DNA of 56,566 bases from Paraburkholderia unamae (GTDB taxonomy: Bacteria > Pseudomonadota > Gammaproteobacteria > Burkholderiales > Burkholderiaceae): NCBI RefSeq assembly GCF_003268775.1, contig NZ_QLSU01000049.1, forward strand, positions 1 to 56,566. Direction: 5' to 3'. Made by a program: the position numbers and the translations under genes. Positions 44,285 to 53,143 of the stretch are shown here, one piece after another. Each line of letters opens with the position of its first letter. Positions within the stretch are counted from its first letter, which is position 1. The notes below the pieces were generated by a model. The model worked only from the letters and a program-made list of their open reading frames with translations. It searched no databases and had not been told where the DNA came from.

Positions 44285-44818
44285 TCAATCCGGCACGGCG
44301 GGATCGTCGAGGAAAAGCACCATGAGTTCGTCGTCGGCGTACTCGCCGTCGACGCACAGGCCGCGCGGTTCCACCCCGTAGCGCACGAAGCCGAATGAGC
44401 GATAGAGCGCCTGCGCACGCGGATTCAACACGCTCACCACGAGCTGGACTTGCAGGAGCCTCATGCCGCGCGCATGGTCGATCGCGCTTTCGAGCAATTG
44501 CCGACCAACGCCCCCGCGCCGATACGCGGGGTCGACGAACACGCCCCAGATGAGCCCCTTGTGCGCGACCTTGCGGCGTGGATCGCGATACAGGCCGGTA
44601 ATGCCGACGAGTGTTTCGCCGTCGAACGCGCCAAACACGGCTCCGTCGGCGCCAGGACGCACGCGCGCACGGCTGGCCTCCGGCGTACGCTGGGCCTCTT
44701 CGTCGTAGGTCGTGACGATGCCGGCGGGATAGTTTTGCGTCGCCTGCAAACGCATGGCGTGGAAAGCTTCGGCGTCTTGTTCGTTCAATGCGCGGATGAC
44801 GGGCTTCGTTTCGTTCAT
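44285..44818 (-). CDS. GNAT-family N-acetyltransferase
   Basis: A 177-residue GNAT with the acetyl-CoA site VFVDPAYRRGGVGRQLLESAI (about residues 92-112), preceded by VGITGLYRD and followed by SVLNPRAQALYRSFGFVRYG. The substrate cannot be predicted. It is convergent with the M81 gene (21 bases apart) and divergent from an AraC gene. Confidence 0.9.
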   Translation of the reverse strand: MNETKPVIRALNEQDAEAFHAMRLQATQNYPAGIVTTYDEEAQRTPEASRARVRPGADGAVFGAFDGETLVGITGLYRDPRRKVAHKGLIWGVFVDPAYRRGGVGRQLLESAIDHARGMRLLQVQLVVSVLNPRAQALYRSFGFVRYGVEPRGLCVDGEYADDELMVLFLDDPAVPD

Positions 44819-44964
44819 GTGCAGTGCCTGGCAACGGAACAACAGGAGGAGATGACTAGCGTTCGCCACGCAAGCCTGGCACGTCCCCTCGTTTTCTCGC
44901 CTCGCGCTAAGATGGACGCCTCGCGCCGCGTGCCGTTCGCGCGGCCTCGTTTCCGGGGTCCATC

Positions 44965-45792
44965 ATGCCGCAAGCCACACCGTCCGACGCCCAGCCCAGC
45001 TTCTGGCGCGACCCGGCCCTGCCGTTCATCGAAGTGCGCGCGATCGCCGACGGCCGCAAGGTCCGTTACGGCCGCCACGCACACAGCACGTTTTCGATCG
45101 GCGCGGTCACGGGCGGGCGCAGCACCTACCTGAACGGCGAAACGCTCGAGCAAGTGAGCGCGGGCGCGGTGGTGGTCATCAACCCGGAAGTCGTGCACGC
45201 CTGCAACCCGGCAGCGGACGAGCCGTGGGCCTACCGCATGTTCTATCTCGACACGGCCTGGCTCGCGAAGCGCCAGCACGACCTCGGCTTCGCCGCCGAC
45301 GAGGGCTTTCGCCCGTTCGCGCAGACCTTGACCTGGCAGCCCGAACTGTTCGACGGCCTCAATGCGCTCTACGCCGTGCTGGTCGATCCTGAAGCAACGG
45401 CCTTGCGCAAGGAAAACGCGGCCGTGGCGTATTTCACGAAGCTTCAGCAGTCGCTCAACCCCGCGCCCGTCGACGCGCGCGAGCCGAACCCGCGCCTTGC
45501 GCGCGCCGCCGAGTTCATCGACGGCAACTACACGCGCGCGCTCCGGCTCGAAGAGATCTGCGCAGCCGCCGATCTTTCGCCCTCCTACCTGATACGCGCT
45601 TTTCGCGAGCAGTACGGCATGACGCCGCACGCGTATGTCGTGAACCGGCGCATCGAGTTCAGCCGCGCGCAACTGCGGCGCGGTCACGCCATCGCCGACG
45701 TCGCGGCCGAAGCCGGTTTCGCCGATCAGGCGCATTTGCAGCGCGCGTTCCGCCAGTTCGTCGCCGCCACGCCTGGGCAGTATCGCGGATAA
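44965..45792 (+). CDS. AraC-family regulator next to LysE-type exporter
   Basis: A 275-residue AraC protein with an AraC_binding cupin (RHAHSTFSIGAVTGGRSTYLNG, VVVINPEVVHACNP) and the C-terminal double HTH (LEEICAAADLSPSYLIRAFREQYGMTPHAYV, IADVAAEAGFADQAHLQRAFRQFVAATPGQYR). It is convergent with a LysE-type exporter 16 bases away, a common pairing in which the regulator controls the exporter. The start ATG fits the family N terminus. Confidence 0.9.
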   Translation: MPQATPSDAQPSFWRDPALPFIEVRAIADGRKVRYGRHAHSTFSIGAVTGGRSTYLNGETLEQVSAGAVVVINPEVVHACNPAADEPWAYRMFYLDTAWLAKRQHDLGFAADEGFRPFAQTLTWQPELFDGLNALYAVLVDPEATALRKENAAVAYFTKLQQSLNPAPVDAREPNPRLARAAEFIDGNYTRALRLEEICAAADLSPSYLIRAFREQYGMTPHAYVVNRRIEFSRAQLRRGHAIADVAAEAGFADQAHLQRAFRQFVAATPGQYRG

Positions 45793-45808
45793 GGCGCACG
45801 CCGGGACT

Positions 45809-46396
45809 TCACGCAGGCACCAGCCATATCGCGCTGCCCGCCAGCAGCAGCGCCATCGTGCGATTCACGAAGCGCACGCGCGCCGGTTCGCGCAAGGCCT
45901 GGCGCAGCGACGCGCCCGCCCACGCCCAGCACGCAATCGAGGCGTAGCACACCACGAAGTAGATCGCGGCGAACTGCCAGACGAGCGCCTTCTCGCCCGA
46001 AGCCGCATACACGCCCATGCCCGCCACCGACGCGAGCCACGCCTTGGGATTGAGCCATTGCATCGCCGCGCCCACCATGAGCGAGGGACCGCGCGCGGCC
46101 GCTCCCGAGTCGATGCGCCCGTCGTCCGTGGCAAGCCGGTACGCGACGTACAGCAGGAAGACCACGCCCGCCCATTCGATCGCGCGCGTGAGAAACGGCC
46201 AGCGCGCGAGCAGTTCGTGCATGCCGAGGCCGATCAGCAGCAACAGCAGTGCGAAGCCGACGGTTGCACCAGTCACATGCCGCAGGCTCGCGCGCAATCC
46301 ATAACGCGCGCCCGCGCCCAGCGCGACGACGTTGACGGGTCCGGGGGTGATGGATGTGGCCAGCGCAAAGGCGGCCATCGACAAGGCAGTGCTCAC
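45809..46396 (-). CDS. LysE/RhtB-family amino-acid or metabolite exporter
   Basis: A 195-residue LysE-type exporter with about six TM segments and the family start ALATSITPGPVNVVALGAGARYG and AMQWLNPKAWLASVAGMG. GTG at VSTALSMA is preferred because CGAGGAAAACC gives it a ribosome site; an ATG seven codons upstream (MGVTRK) is possible but has none. The substrate is unknown. It is divergent from cobF. Confidence 0.88.
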   Translation of the reverse strand: MSTALSMAAFALATSITPGPVNVVALGAGARYGLRASLRHVTGATVGFALLLLLIGLGMHELLARWPFLTRAIEWAGVVFLLYVAYRLATDDGRIDSGAAARGPSLMVGAAMQWLNPKAWLASVAGMGVYAASGEKALVWQFAAIYFVVCYASIACWAWAGASLRQALREPARVRFVNRTMALLLAGSAIWLVPA

Positions 46397-46557
46397 GGTT
46401 TTCCTCGTTACGCCCATTGGCGATCAATGAGTGCCGAGGGTAGACGCGCGCCGCGCGAACGTATTGAAGAAAATTGCCCATGCGGACGGACACGGGCCGC
46501 CTGCGAACTCGCGCTATCATTGCGCCGCACCGACGACACCCTTTCCGGAACTGCAAC

Positions 46558-47331
46558 GTGAAAAAGATCCTCATCATCGGCATCGGCGCGGGCGACCCGA
46601 ACTATCTGACCGTGCAAGCCATCGAAGCGCTCAACGCCGCCAACGTGTTCTTCGTGATGGACAAGGGCCCCGCCAAGGACAAGCTCGTTGCGCTGCGCAA
46701 GGAGATCTGCGCGCGCTTCATCAAGGACCCCGATTACCGCATCGTGGAAGCGACGAGCCCCGAGCGCCGCCGCGACGAAGGCCTCGATTACAAGGCCGCC
46801 GTGGACGAGCTCAACCGCGACAAGCAGCGCGTATTCGAGCGCCTGATCGACGATGAACTGCAAGACGGCCAATGCGGCGCGTTTCTCGTCTGGGGCGACC
46901 CGTCGCTCTACGACAGCACGATCCGCATTCTCGATGCGATTCTCGCCGAAGGGCGGCTCGCGTTCGACTTCGAGGTGATCCCCGGCATCAGCAGCGTGCA
47001 GGCGCTCGCGGCGAAGCACCGCGTACCGCTCAATTTCATCGGCAAGCCGGTGAGCATCACGACGGGAAGGCGGCTCGCCGAAGGCGGTTTTCCGCAGGAC
47101 GTGGAAAGCGCCGTGGTCATGCTCGACGCGCAGAACGCGTACGCGCAACTGGAGGGCGAAGCGCTCGATATCTACTGGGGCGCTTATGTGGGCACGCCCG
47201 ACGAGATCCTCATGTCGGGGCGCCTGGAAGACGTGAAGGACGAAATCGTCCGCGTGCGGGCGCAGGCGCGCGACGCGAACGGCTGGATCATGGACACCTA
47301 TTTGCTGCGCAAGCGCGGCATCGAAGAATGA
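46558..47331 (+). CDS. cobF: Precorrin-6A synthase (deacetylating) CobF
   Basis: A 257-residue SAM-dependent methyltransferase of the CobF family; it methylates C1 of precorrin-5 with loss of acetate in aerobic cobalamin synthesis. The N terminus KKILIIGIGAGDPNYLTVQAIEALN is the family signature, and VWGDPSLYDSTIRILD plus VIPGISSVQALAAKH are the tetrapyrrole methylase motifs. The start is GTG at VKKILIIG. No other cob gene is nearby, so it is separated from its pathway, which is often so for cobF. Confidence 0.9.
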   Translation: MKKILIIGIGAGDPNYLTVQAIEALNAANVFFVMDKGPAKDKLVALRKEICARFIKDPDYRIVEATSPERRRDEGLDYKAAVDELNRDKQRVFERLIDDELQDGQCGAFLVWGDPSLYDSTIRILDAILAEGRLAFDFEVIPGISSVQALAAKHRVPLNFIGKPVSITTGRRLAEGGFPQDVESAVVMLDAQNAYAQLEGEALDIYWGAYVGTPDEILMSGRLEDVKDEIVRVRAQARDANGWIMDTYLLRKRGIEE

Positions 47332-47395
47332 ACGCGGACTGAAGCGCGGCGGGCGCGCTCGGTTCGCTGCTCGATTTGCGGCTCAGTTGAGCCTC

Positions 47396-48106
47396 TCAGG
47401 CAAGCCCCACGCACACGGCCACGATGATCGAGCCGAACAACAGCACGGCGCCCACCGTCCTGCGCTTGTTCAGCTCCGTCCACAGCAGCACGCCCGTGAG
47501 CGAAAGCAGGATGAGCGCGCCCGCGAAGCTGTCGATGAACAGCACCCAGCCAACGCTCATGCCCACGCCCTTGTGCAGGTTCGCGATGGTCGTGACCACC
47601 GAATTGTCGGTGCGCTTGAGCGAGAGCTTGTCGTTGCCCACCCAGTACTCGACCATCACATTCTCGCCCGGCGCGGTGAACATCATCTGCCAGTGCTCGG
47701 GCTGCACGACTTCGCGGTCGCCCCACGCCACCTTGTGCCCGGGTTCCTTCTGCACACGGCCCACGCGCGCGGGCAGCTTGAGATCCGGTTGCGAGCGCAA
47801 CCACTTGACCATGTCGTGCGGCGTTTCGGGCGCGGGGTCGGGCAGCGCGAGCTGCATGTTCGACACCTGCGGCGCGCCCGGCGAGATGCGCAGCGGCTCG
47901 GCGCGATGGTTGAGCACGAAACCCGTGGCGCCGAACAGCAGGCCGAGCGCGGCCCCCCACAGCCCCACCCAGCCATGCACCTTGCGCAGCCACTTGATGA
48001 ACGTCGCGCGGCGCGAACGCTTCGCGCGTTCCTCGCGCTGCGCGGCGTCGAGATGCGCGCGCGGCGCAGCCGGCGCGTCGATCGCGGCGGTATCGGGAAA
48101 GCTCAT
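47396..48106 (-). CDS. PepSY-domain membrane protein of the iron uptake group
   Basis: A 236-residue PepSY-associated TM helix protein: TM at about 41-65 (KVHGWVGLWGAALGLLFGATG), a periplasmic portion with FTAPGENVMVEYWVGNDKLSLKR, and C-terminal TMs (WVLFIDSFAGALILLSLTGVLLW, GAVLLFGSIIVAVCVG). Such proteins occur with siderophore receptors and may reduce or release iron. The start overlaps the piuC stop as ATGA. Confidence 0.87.
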   Translation of the reverse strand: MSFPDTAAIDAPAAPRAHLDAAQREERAKRSRRATFIKWLRKVHGWVGLWGAALGLLFGATGFVLNHRAEPLRISPGAPQVSNMQLALPDPAPETPHDMVKWLRSQPDLKLPARVGRVQKEPGHKVAWGDREVVQPEHWQMMFTAPGENVMVEYWVGNDKLSLKRTDNSVVTTIANLHKGVGMSVGWVLFIDSFAGALILLSLTGVLLWTELNKRRTVGAVLLFGSIIVAVCVGLA

Positions 48107-48786
48107 GTTTCACTCCAGAGTCGCAGAAGATTGTGATAGCAGCCCACGAGGCTGCGCCGTGCCTGAGCGTCGGCGTCGCTCGCGTTCAGGCGCTGGATGG
48201 CGGTGTCCATGTCGAAGAGCAGCGCGCGTTTCGTGTCGTCGCGCACGAGGCTTTGCACCCAGAAAAAGCTCGCCACGCGCGCACCGCGCGTGACCGGCGT
48301 GACCTGGTGCAGGCTCGTGGCCGGATAGACGATCATGTCGCCCGCCGGCAGCTTCACCTCCTGCACGCCATAGGTGTCTTCGACCACGAGTTCGCCGCCG
48401 TCGTATTCATCGGGCGACGAGAGAAAGAGCGTGCACGACACATCGGTACGCAGTTTCACGCCGTTGGGCAGCACGCGCACCGCGCCATCCACATGGCTGC
48501 CGAACGTCATGCCGCCTTCATAGCGGTTGAAAAGCGGCGGATACACCTGGTTGGGTAGGGCCGCGCTGATAAAGAGCGGATTGCGCTCGATGGCCGCGAG
48601 CACCATGTCGCCCAGCTCGCGCGCAAGCGGCGTGTGTTCGGCGATCTGCTGGTTGCGCTTCACGGGCGCGCCGGACCAGCCGGCCGTGGCGCGGCCGTCC
48701 ACCCAGGCATCGCCCGCATGGTCGAGCTTCGCGCGCAGCGCGCGCACTTGCTCGGGTGTCAGTACGTTGGGGACGTGAACCAGCAT
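48103..48786 (-). CDS. piuC: Fe(II)-dependent PKHD-type hydroxylase PiuC (YbiX-like)
   Basis: A 227-residue 2-oxoglutarate/Fe(II) oxygenase. The iron site is H98 and D100 in FGSHVDGAV, with distal His near 159 in TSLHQVTPVTRG. The residue numbers match the E. coli YbiX family pattern. It begins with MLVHVPNVLTPEQV, preceded by an AAGGAAA ribosome site. YbiX/PiuC genes accompany Fiu-type TonB receptors, as here, and are Fur-regulated in other bacteria. A terminator lies between the receptor gene and this gene. Confidence 0.9.
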   Translation of the reverse strand: MLVHVPNVLTPEQVRALRAKLDHAGDAWVDGRATAGWSGAPVKRNQQIAEHTPLARELGDMVLAAIERNPLFISAALPNQVYPPLFNRYEGGMTFGSHVDGAVRVLPNGVKLRTDVSCTLFLSSPDEYDGGELVVEDTYGVQEVKLPAGDMIVYPATSLHQVTPVTRGARVASFFWVQSLVRDDTKRALLFDMDTAIQRLNASDADAQARRSLVGCYHNLLRLWSET

Positions 48787-48835
48787 CGTCGTTTCCTTCG
48801 TTCGCCGCGTGTGCGGCCGCATTCGTTCAATTGCG

Positions 48836-48860
48836 CAAAAAGCCCGCATTATGCGGGCTT
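48836..48860 (-). terminator. Terminator/attenuator between the TonB receptor and piuC
   Basis: On the minus strand a 9-bp stem (AAGCCCGCA/TGCGGGCTT, 3-base loop) is followed by TTTTT. It is 49 bases after the receptor stop and 50 before piuC, so it either ends the receptor transcript or reduces the level of piuC and the PepSY gene. Confidence 0.75.
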
Positions 48861-48908
48861 CGCGTGACAACGCGCAAAAAAGCGCGTCGTCTACATCATG
48901 CGCGGGCG

Positions 48909-51104
48909 TCAGAACCGGTAGTCGGCCGTCGCGAGGAACGTGCGGCCAATGCCCGGCACCGAACGTCCGCCGTCCGACGGGATAAGGGCGTCATAGTAAA
49001 ACTTGTTGGTGAGATTCAGCAGATTCAGGCGCACATCCCACTTCTTCTCGTGGTACGCGGCCGTCGCGTCCCAGCGGGTGTAGCCGCCGGTTTCCACATA
49101 GTTCGTGTTCGCCGCGTAGCGCGCCGACATATAGGTCGGGCCGCCGCCGATTTCCCAATGCGGCGTGAACGCATACGTGGTCCACAGCGTAAAGGTGTTG
49201 CGCGGCGTGTTGGCCGGCGTGTTGCCCTGGGTGCCGTCCAGCGCCTTCAGCACCACGCCGTCCATGTACGTGTAGCCCGCGAACACCTGCCACTTGTCGG
49301 TGATATGCCCCGTCGCGCCCGCCTGGAAGCCGCGCACGCGAATATCGCCTTCGAGCGTGTATTCGCCGGTCGATGTCTGCGTGCGCGCGTTGTCCATCTC
49401 CTGCTGGAAAAATGCTGAGGTTACCGAAAGATTGCCGCCCAGTAGATCCCACTTCGCGCCCACTTCATACGACTTGGTATGCTCGGGCGCGAGATTCTGC
49501 GTATTGTTCGTGACCGTGAGCGCTTCGAGCGACGGGTCGAACGAGGTGCCGTACGAGAAGTAGTACGACTGCCAGTCGGTCGGCTGATAGATCGCGCCCG
49601 CGCGCACGCTGGTGAACGTGTTGGTCTGGTCCGCGTACAGCGGCGCGTTGATCGTGTTGGCGATATGCGCCTGGAAGCGGTCCCAACGCACGCCGCCAAT
49701 GAGCTTCCAGTGCTCGCCAATCGACATCGTTTCGTTGAAGTACGCCGCGAACGTGGTCGCGCCCGACTCCGCGTGATTGCCCACGGTCTGCGTGACGTTC
49801 GAAGGCGTCGGGATATAGACCGGGTCGAGCAGCGAAAGAATCGGCAGATTGTTGCGCGTGTAGGCCTGATTCGTATAGCTGTCGTGGCCGATCTCGATGC
49901 CCGCGAGCATCTCGTGCTTGAGGAAGCCCGTGGTGAACTTGTACTGCGCCATCGTATCGTTGTAGATCGAGTGGTTCTCGATCACGCGGTCGTGGCTCGC
50001 GAGCTTGATGTAGAGATCCTCCAGCGGCAGGTTCGTGAAGTTGCCGTTCTTGAGCGCCGTGCTGGAGGAAAGCGGCCCCGTGAGCACGGCGCCCGGCGCG
50101 GTTTCGCGCGCGTCGGTGAGCGAGTGCGAGAACTGCGTCTGGTTGCTGATCTTGAACTGATCGTTGAAGGTGTGATCCACGCGCGCCGAAACAGTCTGCA
50201 CGTCCTGGATCGTGCGGTCGTCGGTGAGGCCGTAGAACGTGCTCTTCGAAGGCGCGAACGGGCGGCCGTTGATCGCCTGCACGCCGTAGTCCGGCATGTC
50301 GTAGTTGTGCTGGATGAGCGCAGAGAGCGTCACCTCGGTCGGCGTGCCGATGCCAAAACGCAGCTCGGGCGCGAAACCGTAGTCCTTGTTCTTCATCTCG
50401 TCGCGCGTCGAACCCATCGACTGGCCGAACGCATTCAGGCGAAATGCCGCGTGATCGCCGATCGGGCGGTTCACGTCGAGCGTGGCGCGGTAACGGTCGT
50501 CGGTGCCGAGGGTGGTCGAGACTTCGGTGAGCGGCTTGAGGTTGGCCTGCTTTGTGACCTGGTTGATCACGCCGCCTGTGGAGCCGCGACCGAACAGCAT
50601 CGACGAAGGACCGTAGAGCACTTCGATCGATTCGAGGTCGAAGGTGTCGCGGTAATACTGGTTGCGGTCGCGAAAGCCGTCGAGATAGATATCGTTTTGC
50701 GCCGTGAAGCCGCGCAGGTTGATGTTGTTGCCGATCTGGCCGCCTTCCGCGCCGCCGATCGTGATGCCGGGCGCGTTGCGCAGCGCGTCCTGAAAGGACG
50801 TGGCGCCCTGCGACTGCATCACCGCCTTGTTGATGACCGTGACCGACTGCGGAATGTCGCGCAGCGCCGTGGGCGTTTTCGCACCCACGGTAGACCGCTC
50901 TGCCTGGAAGTCCTGAGCATCGCTCTGGCTCGAAACGGAGATGGCGGGCAACGTGGCGTTGTCGGCGGCGGGCGCCGCTGCCGAAGCGGCGGTGGCCGAG
51001 GTGGCCGAACTGGCAACGGGTGCGCTTTGCGCGAGCGCTGGAGAAGCGAAAGGTACGGCAAAAGCCAGCGCGAGCGCACTCGCGAGCGGCGTCCTGGTCA
51101 ACAT
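48909..51104 (-). CDS. Catecholate siderophore TonB-dependent receptor, Fiu-like
   Basis: A 731-residue outer-membrane receptor. Signal peptide cleaved after ASPALA (about residue 25). Plug: RDIPQSVTVINKAVMQSQ, FQDALRNAPGITIGGAEGGQIGNNINLRG, IYLDGFRDRNQYYRDTFDLESIEVLYGPSSMLFGRGSTGGVIN. The barrel ends with GRTFLATADYRF, a C-terminal Phe. The strong FxDA/DGFRDRNQYYRDTF plug and the piuC neighbour point to Fiu/PiuA-type receptors for catecholate or monomeric catechol-iron. A Fur box candidate lies about 160 bases upstream. Confidence 0.9.
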   Translation of the reverse strand: MLTRTPLASALALAFAVPFASPALAQSAPVASSATSATAASAAAPAADNATLPAISVSSQSDAQDFQAERSTVGAKTPTALRDIPQSVTVINKAVMQSQGATSFQDALRNAPGITIGGAEGGQIGNNINLRGFTAQNDIYLDGFRDRNQYYRDTFDLESIEVLYGPSSMLFGRGSTGGVINQVTKQANLKPLTEVSTTLGTDDRYRATLDVNRPIGDHAAFRLNAFGQSMGSTRDEMKNKDYGFAPELRFGIGTPTEVTLSALIQHNYDMPDYGVQAINGRPFAPSKSTFYGLTDDRTIQDVQTVSARVDHTFNDQFKISNQTQFSHSLTDARETAPGAVLTGPLSSSTALKNGNFTNLPLEDLYIKLASHDRVIENHSIYNDTMAQYKFTTGFLKHEMLAGIEIGHDSYTNQAYTRNNLPILSLLDPVYIPTPSNVTQTVGNHAESGATTFAAYFNETMSIGEHWKLIGGVRWDRFQAHIANTINAPLYADQTNTFTSVRAGAIYQPTDWQSYYFSYGTSFDPSLEALTVTNNTQNLAPEHTKSYEVGAKWDLLGGNLSVTSAFFQQEMDNARTQTSTGEYTLEGDIRVRGFQAGATGHITDKWQVFAGYTYMDGVVLKALDGTQGNTPANTPRNTFTLWTTYAFTPHWEIGGGPTYMSARYAANTNYVETGGYTRWDATAAYHEKKWDVRLNLLNLTNKFYYDALIPSDGGRSVPGIGRTFLATADYRF

Positions 51105-51262
51105 GTGGTCCCTGTGCAAGGCAAGACCCGGCCGAACGACACGCGCGAAAGGTTGGCGCGCACGACGCGGGTTGATTGGCTGGCTGGGCCGCCCCAAAAG
51201 GACCGGGGAAATCGACGCTAGGCTGGCTGGTGTTGTTGTCTGGCCCCGTATTTTTACGAGGA

Positions 51263-51281
51263 AATGAGAATCGATATCATT
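51263..51281. promoter_or_regulatory. Candidate Fur box upstream of the TonB receptor
   Basis: AATGAGAATCGATATCATT resembles the 19-bp Fur consensus GATAATGATAATCATTATC; the outer five pairs AATGA/TCATT are perfect. It is 159 bases upstream of the receptor start and would place the receptor, and possibly piuC and the PepSY gene, under iron control. Confidence 0.7.
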
Positions 51282-51771
51282 CCATATGTTTCATTCTGTT
51301 TCAATCGCTAACTGCGGCAAAACAACAGTTTTCGCGTCCACGGCGGAATTAAGGTTAATGTAATTTTCTGAATACTAAATGTAATTATTTGCCGATCGAT
51401 TTTGTCTGCGTAATTGTTTTTTGGGTGTGCTAGCGAGGACTGCGTACGCGCGAGTGGATCGGAAATCGCATGTCACATTTATTATGGAGTCCAAATTTAC
51501 TAGCGATTATTTGTTCTTCGCGAATTGCGGCAAAACAGGTGAAGAGAAAGTGACGAGCACAATTTAGCCTTCGCAGGCGAAATCATCGATCTCCCGCATC
51601 GTCGACAACGCTTACCGGGCTTTGGGTGGGGCCCAGCGTCGCCCACCTTGCCCTCTAGATTTCCGACAAGGAAACGTCAATTATTTTCAAGGACAGTACC
51701 CATCTTCTCAGACAAACGCTAGTCTTTCGCTAATTCATTAAGTAGAAGACAAACGAAATAGGATATTTCCC
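51282..51771. other. 490-bp AT-richer gap without a recognised gene
   Basis: This stretch is clearly poorer in G+C than the neighbours. It contains a twelve-base direct repeat TGCGGCAAAACA (51315-51326 and 51526-51537) and A/T-rich tracts around 51350-51390. No open frame with coding character was seen in the first 400 bases. The final 100 bases should contain the promoter of the 70-aa gene. Confidence 0.5.
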
Positions 51772-51984
51772 ATGCACCACGCCTATACATTCCGGACTCT
51801 TGAGAAAACTCTCAATAACACACGCATGCCGGTTGAGTTACGTGTAGCCGCAGTGGAGGGCCTTAGCTCAATGGGTGGACGGTTCGCCAGAGCGGCCCTT
51901 ACCGGCGTCATCAACGAAGATGCGGCGCCGCTCGAAGTTCGCATAGCAGCGGCAAAGGCATTGGGGCGCACGGAAGGCGCGTAA
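51772..51984 (+). CDS. Small HEAT-repeat-like protein (70 aa)
   Basis: A 70-residue protein with two short helical repeats of the form PVELRVAAVEGLSSMG and APLEVRIAAAKALGR, typical of HEAT-like repeats. A GGA box lies 12-14 bases upstream; the spacing is loose. Codon use differs slightly from the region and the upstream 490 bases are AT-rich, pointing to acquired DNA. No function is recognised. Confidence 0.6.
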   Translation: MHHAYTFRTLEKTLNNTRMPVELRVAAVEGLSSMGGRFARAALTGVINEDAAPLEVRIAAAKALGRTEGA

Positions 51985-52022
51985 GGATAGGCCGGTGGAC
52001 GTCGTCGTCACGCCGGCTTGCC

Positions 52023-53036
52023 TTACGCCTCCTGCGCACATTCGCGCAATTGCTGCGCGAGTGCGCCGGTTGCCTCGCTGAGCGCAACGGTGCTGCGCCG
52101 GAGAATGCCGATCGGCTCCACGCCCCGCGGCGCCGGCACGCCGATCCGCACGAGCAGTCCCGCGTCGATATCGCTTTGCGCGACCCTTTGCGGCACGATC
52201 CAGACGGCGTCCGAGCGGGCGACGATCAGACGTGCCACGGAAGCCGACTGCGTTTCGATGGCGCCTTCGGGCACCGCCAAACCATGGGTTTCAAAGAACG
52301 CCTCCGTGTGATGACGCGGCGCGGTGCGTTCACCCGCGATCACGAGCGCAAAGGCGAGCACGGCGTCAAGCGAAGGCTCGGCGCTTTCGAGCGCAAGCGG
52401 ATGCCCCGCCCGCACGACGACCAGCAGCGACTCGGTGTACAGATACTCGAACGACACGCCTTGCATCATGGCCGGTTCGGCCATGCGTCCCACCATCAGA
52501 TCGAGATCGCCGCCTTTTAGTGCGCGCAATAATTCGGAGTTCGAATCAGTCTGAATCTTCACGCCTACATGCGGCCGCTGCGCCTTGAAGCGCAGGAGCG
52601 CCGAGGGCAGCAATGCCGTCGCGACGGTCGGCAAGGCGCCTAATCGCAATGCTGGCGCCGCGTGCGCGTCGTGGCGCGCGAGCGCTGCGGCGGAGGCCTC
52701 GACCGCGCGTGTCGCGTCGAGTGCATAGCGCAAGAAGTGCTCGCCTTGCGCCGTAAGCGCCGCGCCATTCCTGCCACGTTCGACAAGACGCGCGCCCGCC
52801 CACGCCTCCAGTTCGACAAGCGTCTTCGAAACGGCCGGCTGGCTCAGGTGCAAACGCGCCGCCGCCCGCGCGAGCGTGCGCTCCTGGGCAATCGCCACGA
52901 AACAGTTCAAATGTCGAAGGCGCAGCCTCGACGCCAGCAGCAGCCGCGCGTCGTCGACCGCCTCGCGCGCCGCATCCGCGTTGATGTCGGGCTTGGTGGC
53001 CGGTTTCCCGCCCGGCCGGGGTTCGCTCTTTTTCAT
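52023..53036 (-). CDS. LysR-family regulator, PcaQ/GalR-like
   Basis: A 337-residue LysR protein with a 38-residue N-terminal extension (MKKSEPRPGGKPATKPDINA...) before LRLRHLNCFVAIAQERTLARAAARLHLSQPAVSKTL. The HTH and RLGALPTVATALLPSALLRF are typical of the PcaQ/GalR group that controls protocatechuate or gallate genes. It is divergent from galA. Normal members are about 305-315 aa, so a start nearer LRLRHL cannot be excluded. A TAACCTCAAGTTA palindrome overlaps its ATG. Confidence 0.85.
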   Translation of the reverse strand: MKKSEPRPGGKPATKPDINADAAREAVDDARLLLASRLRLRHLNCFVAIAQERTLARAAARLHLSQPAVSKTLVELEAWAGARLVERGRNGAALTAQGEHFLRYALDATRAVEASAAALARHDAHAAPALRLGALPTVATALLPSALLRFKAQRPHVGVKIQTDSNSELLRALKGGDLDLMVGRMAEPAMMQGVSFEYLYTESLLVVVRAGHPLALESAEPSLDAVLAFALVIAGERTAPRHHTEAFFETHGLAVPEGAIETQSASVARLIVARSDAVWIVPQRVAQSDIDAGLLVRIGVPAPRGVEPIGILRRSTVALSEATGALAQQLRECAQEA

Positions 53037-53050
53037 AACCTCAAGTTATT
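53035..53050. promoter_or_regulatory. Candidate PcaQ/GalR-type operator at the galR start
   Basis: ATAACCTCAAGTTATT is an ATAACC-N4-GTTATT palindrome; the PcaQ site described for Sinorhizobium is ATAACC-N4-GGTTAA. It covers the first base of the LysR start codon and lies about 100 bases upstream of galA, suggesting autoregulation and activation. Confidence 0.55.
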
Positions 53051-53143
53051 GAATTTTCGCGAATAAGTCAATTTACTTAACCTGTCGTCAACCCTACATT
53101 GGCGTCATCGACACGACCCATCCAACACAAGGAGCACGGAGAC

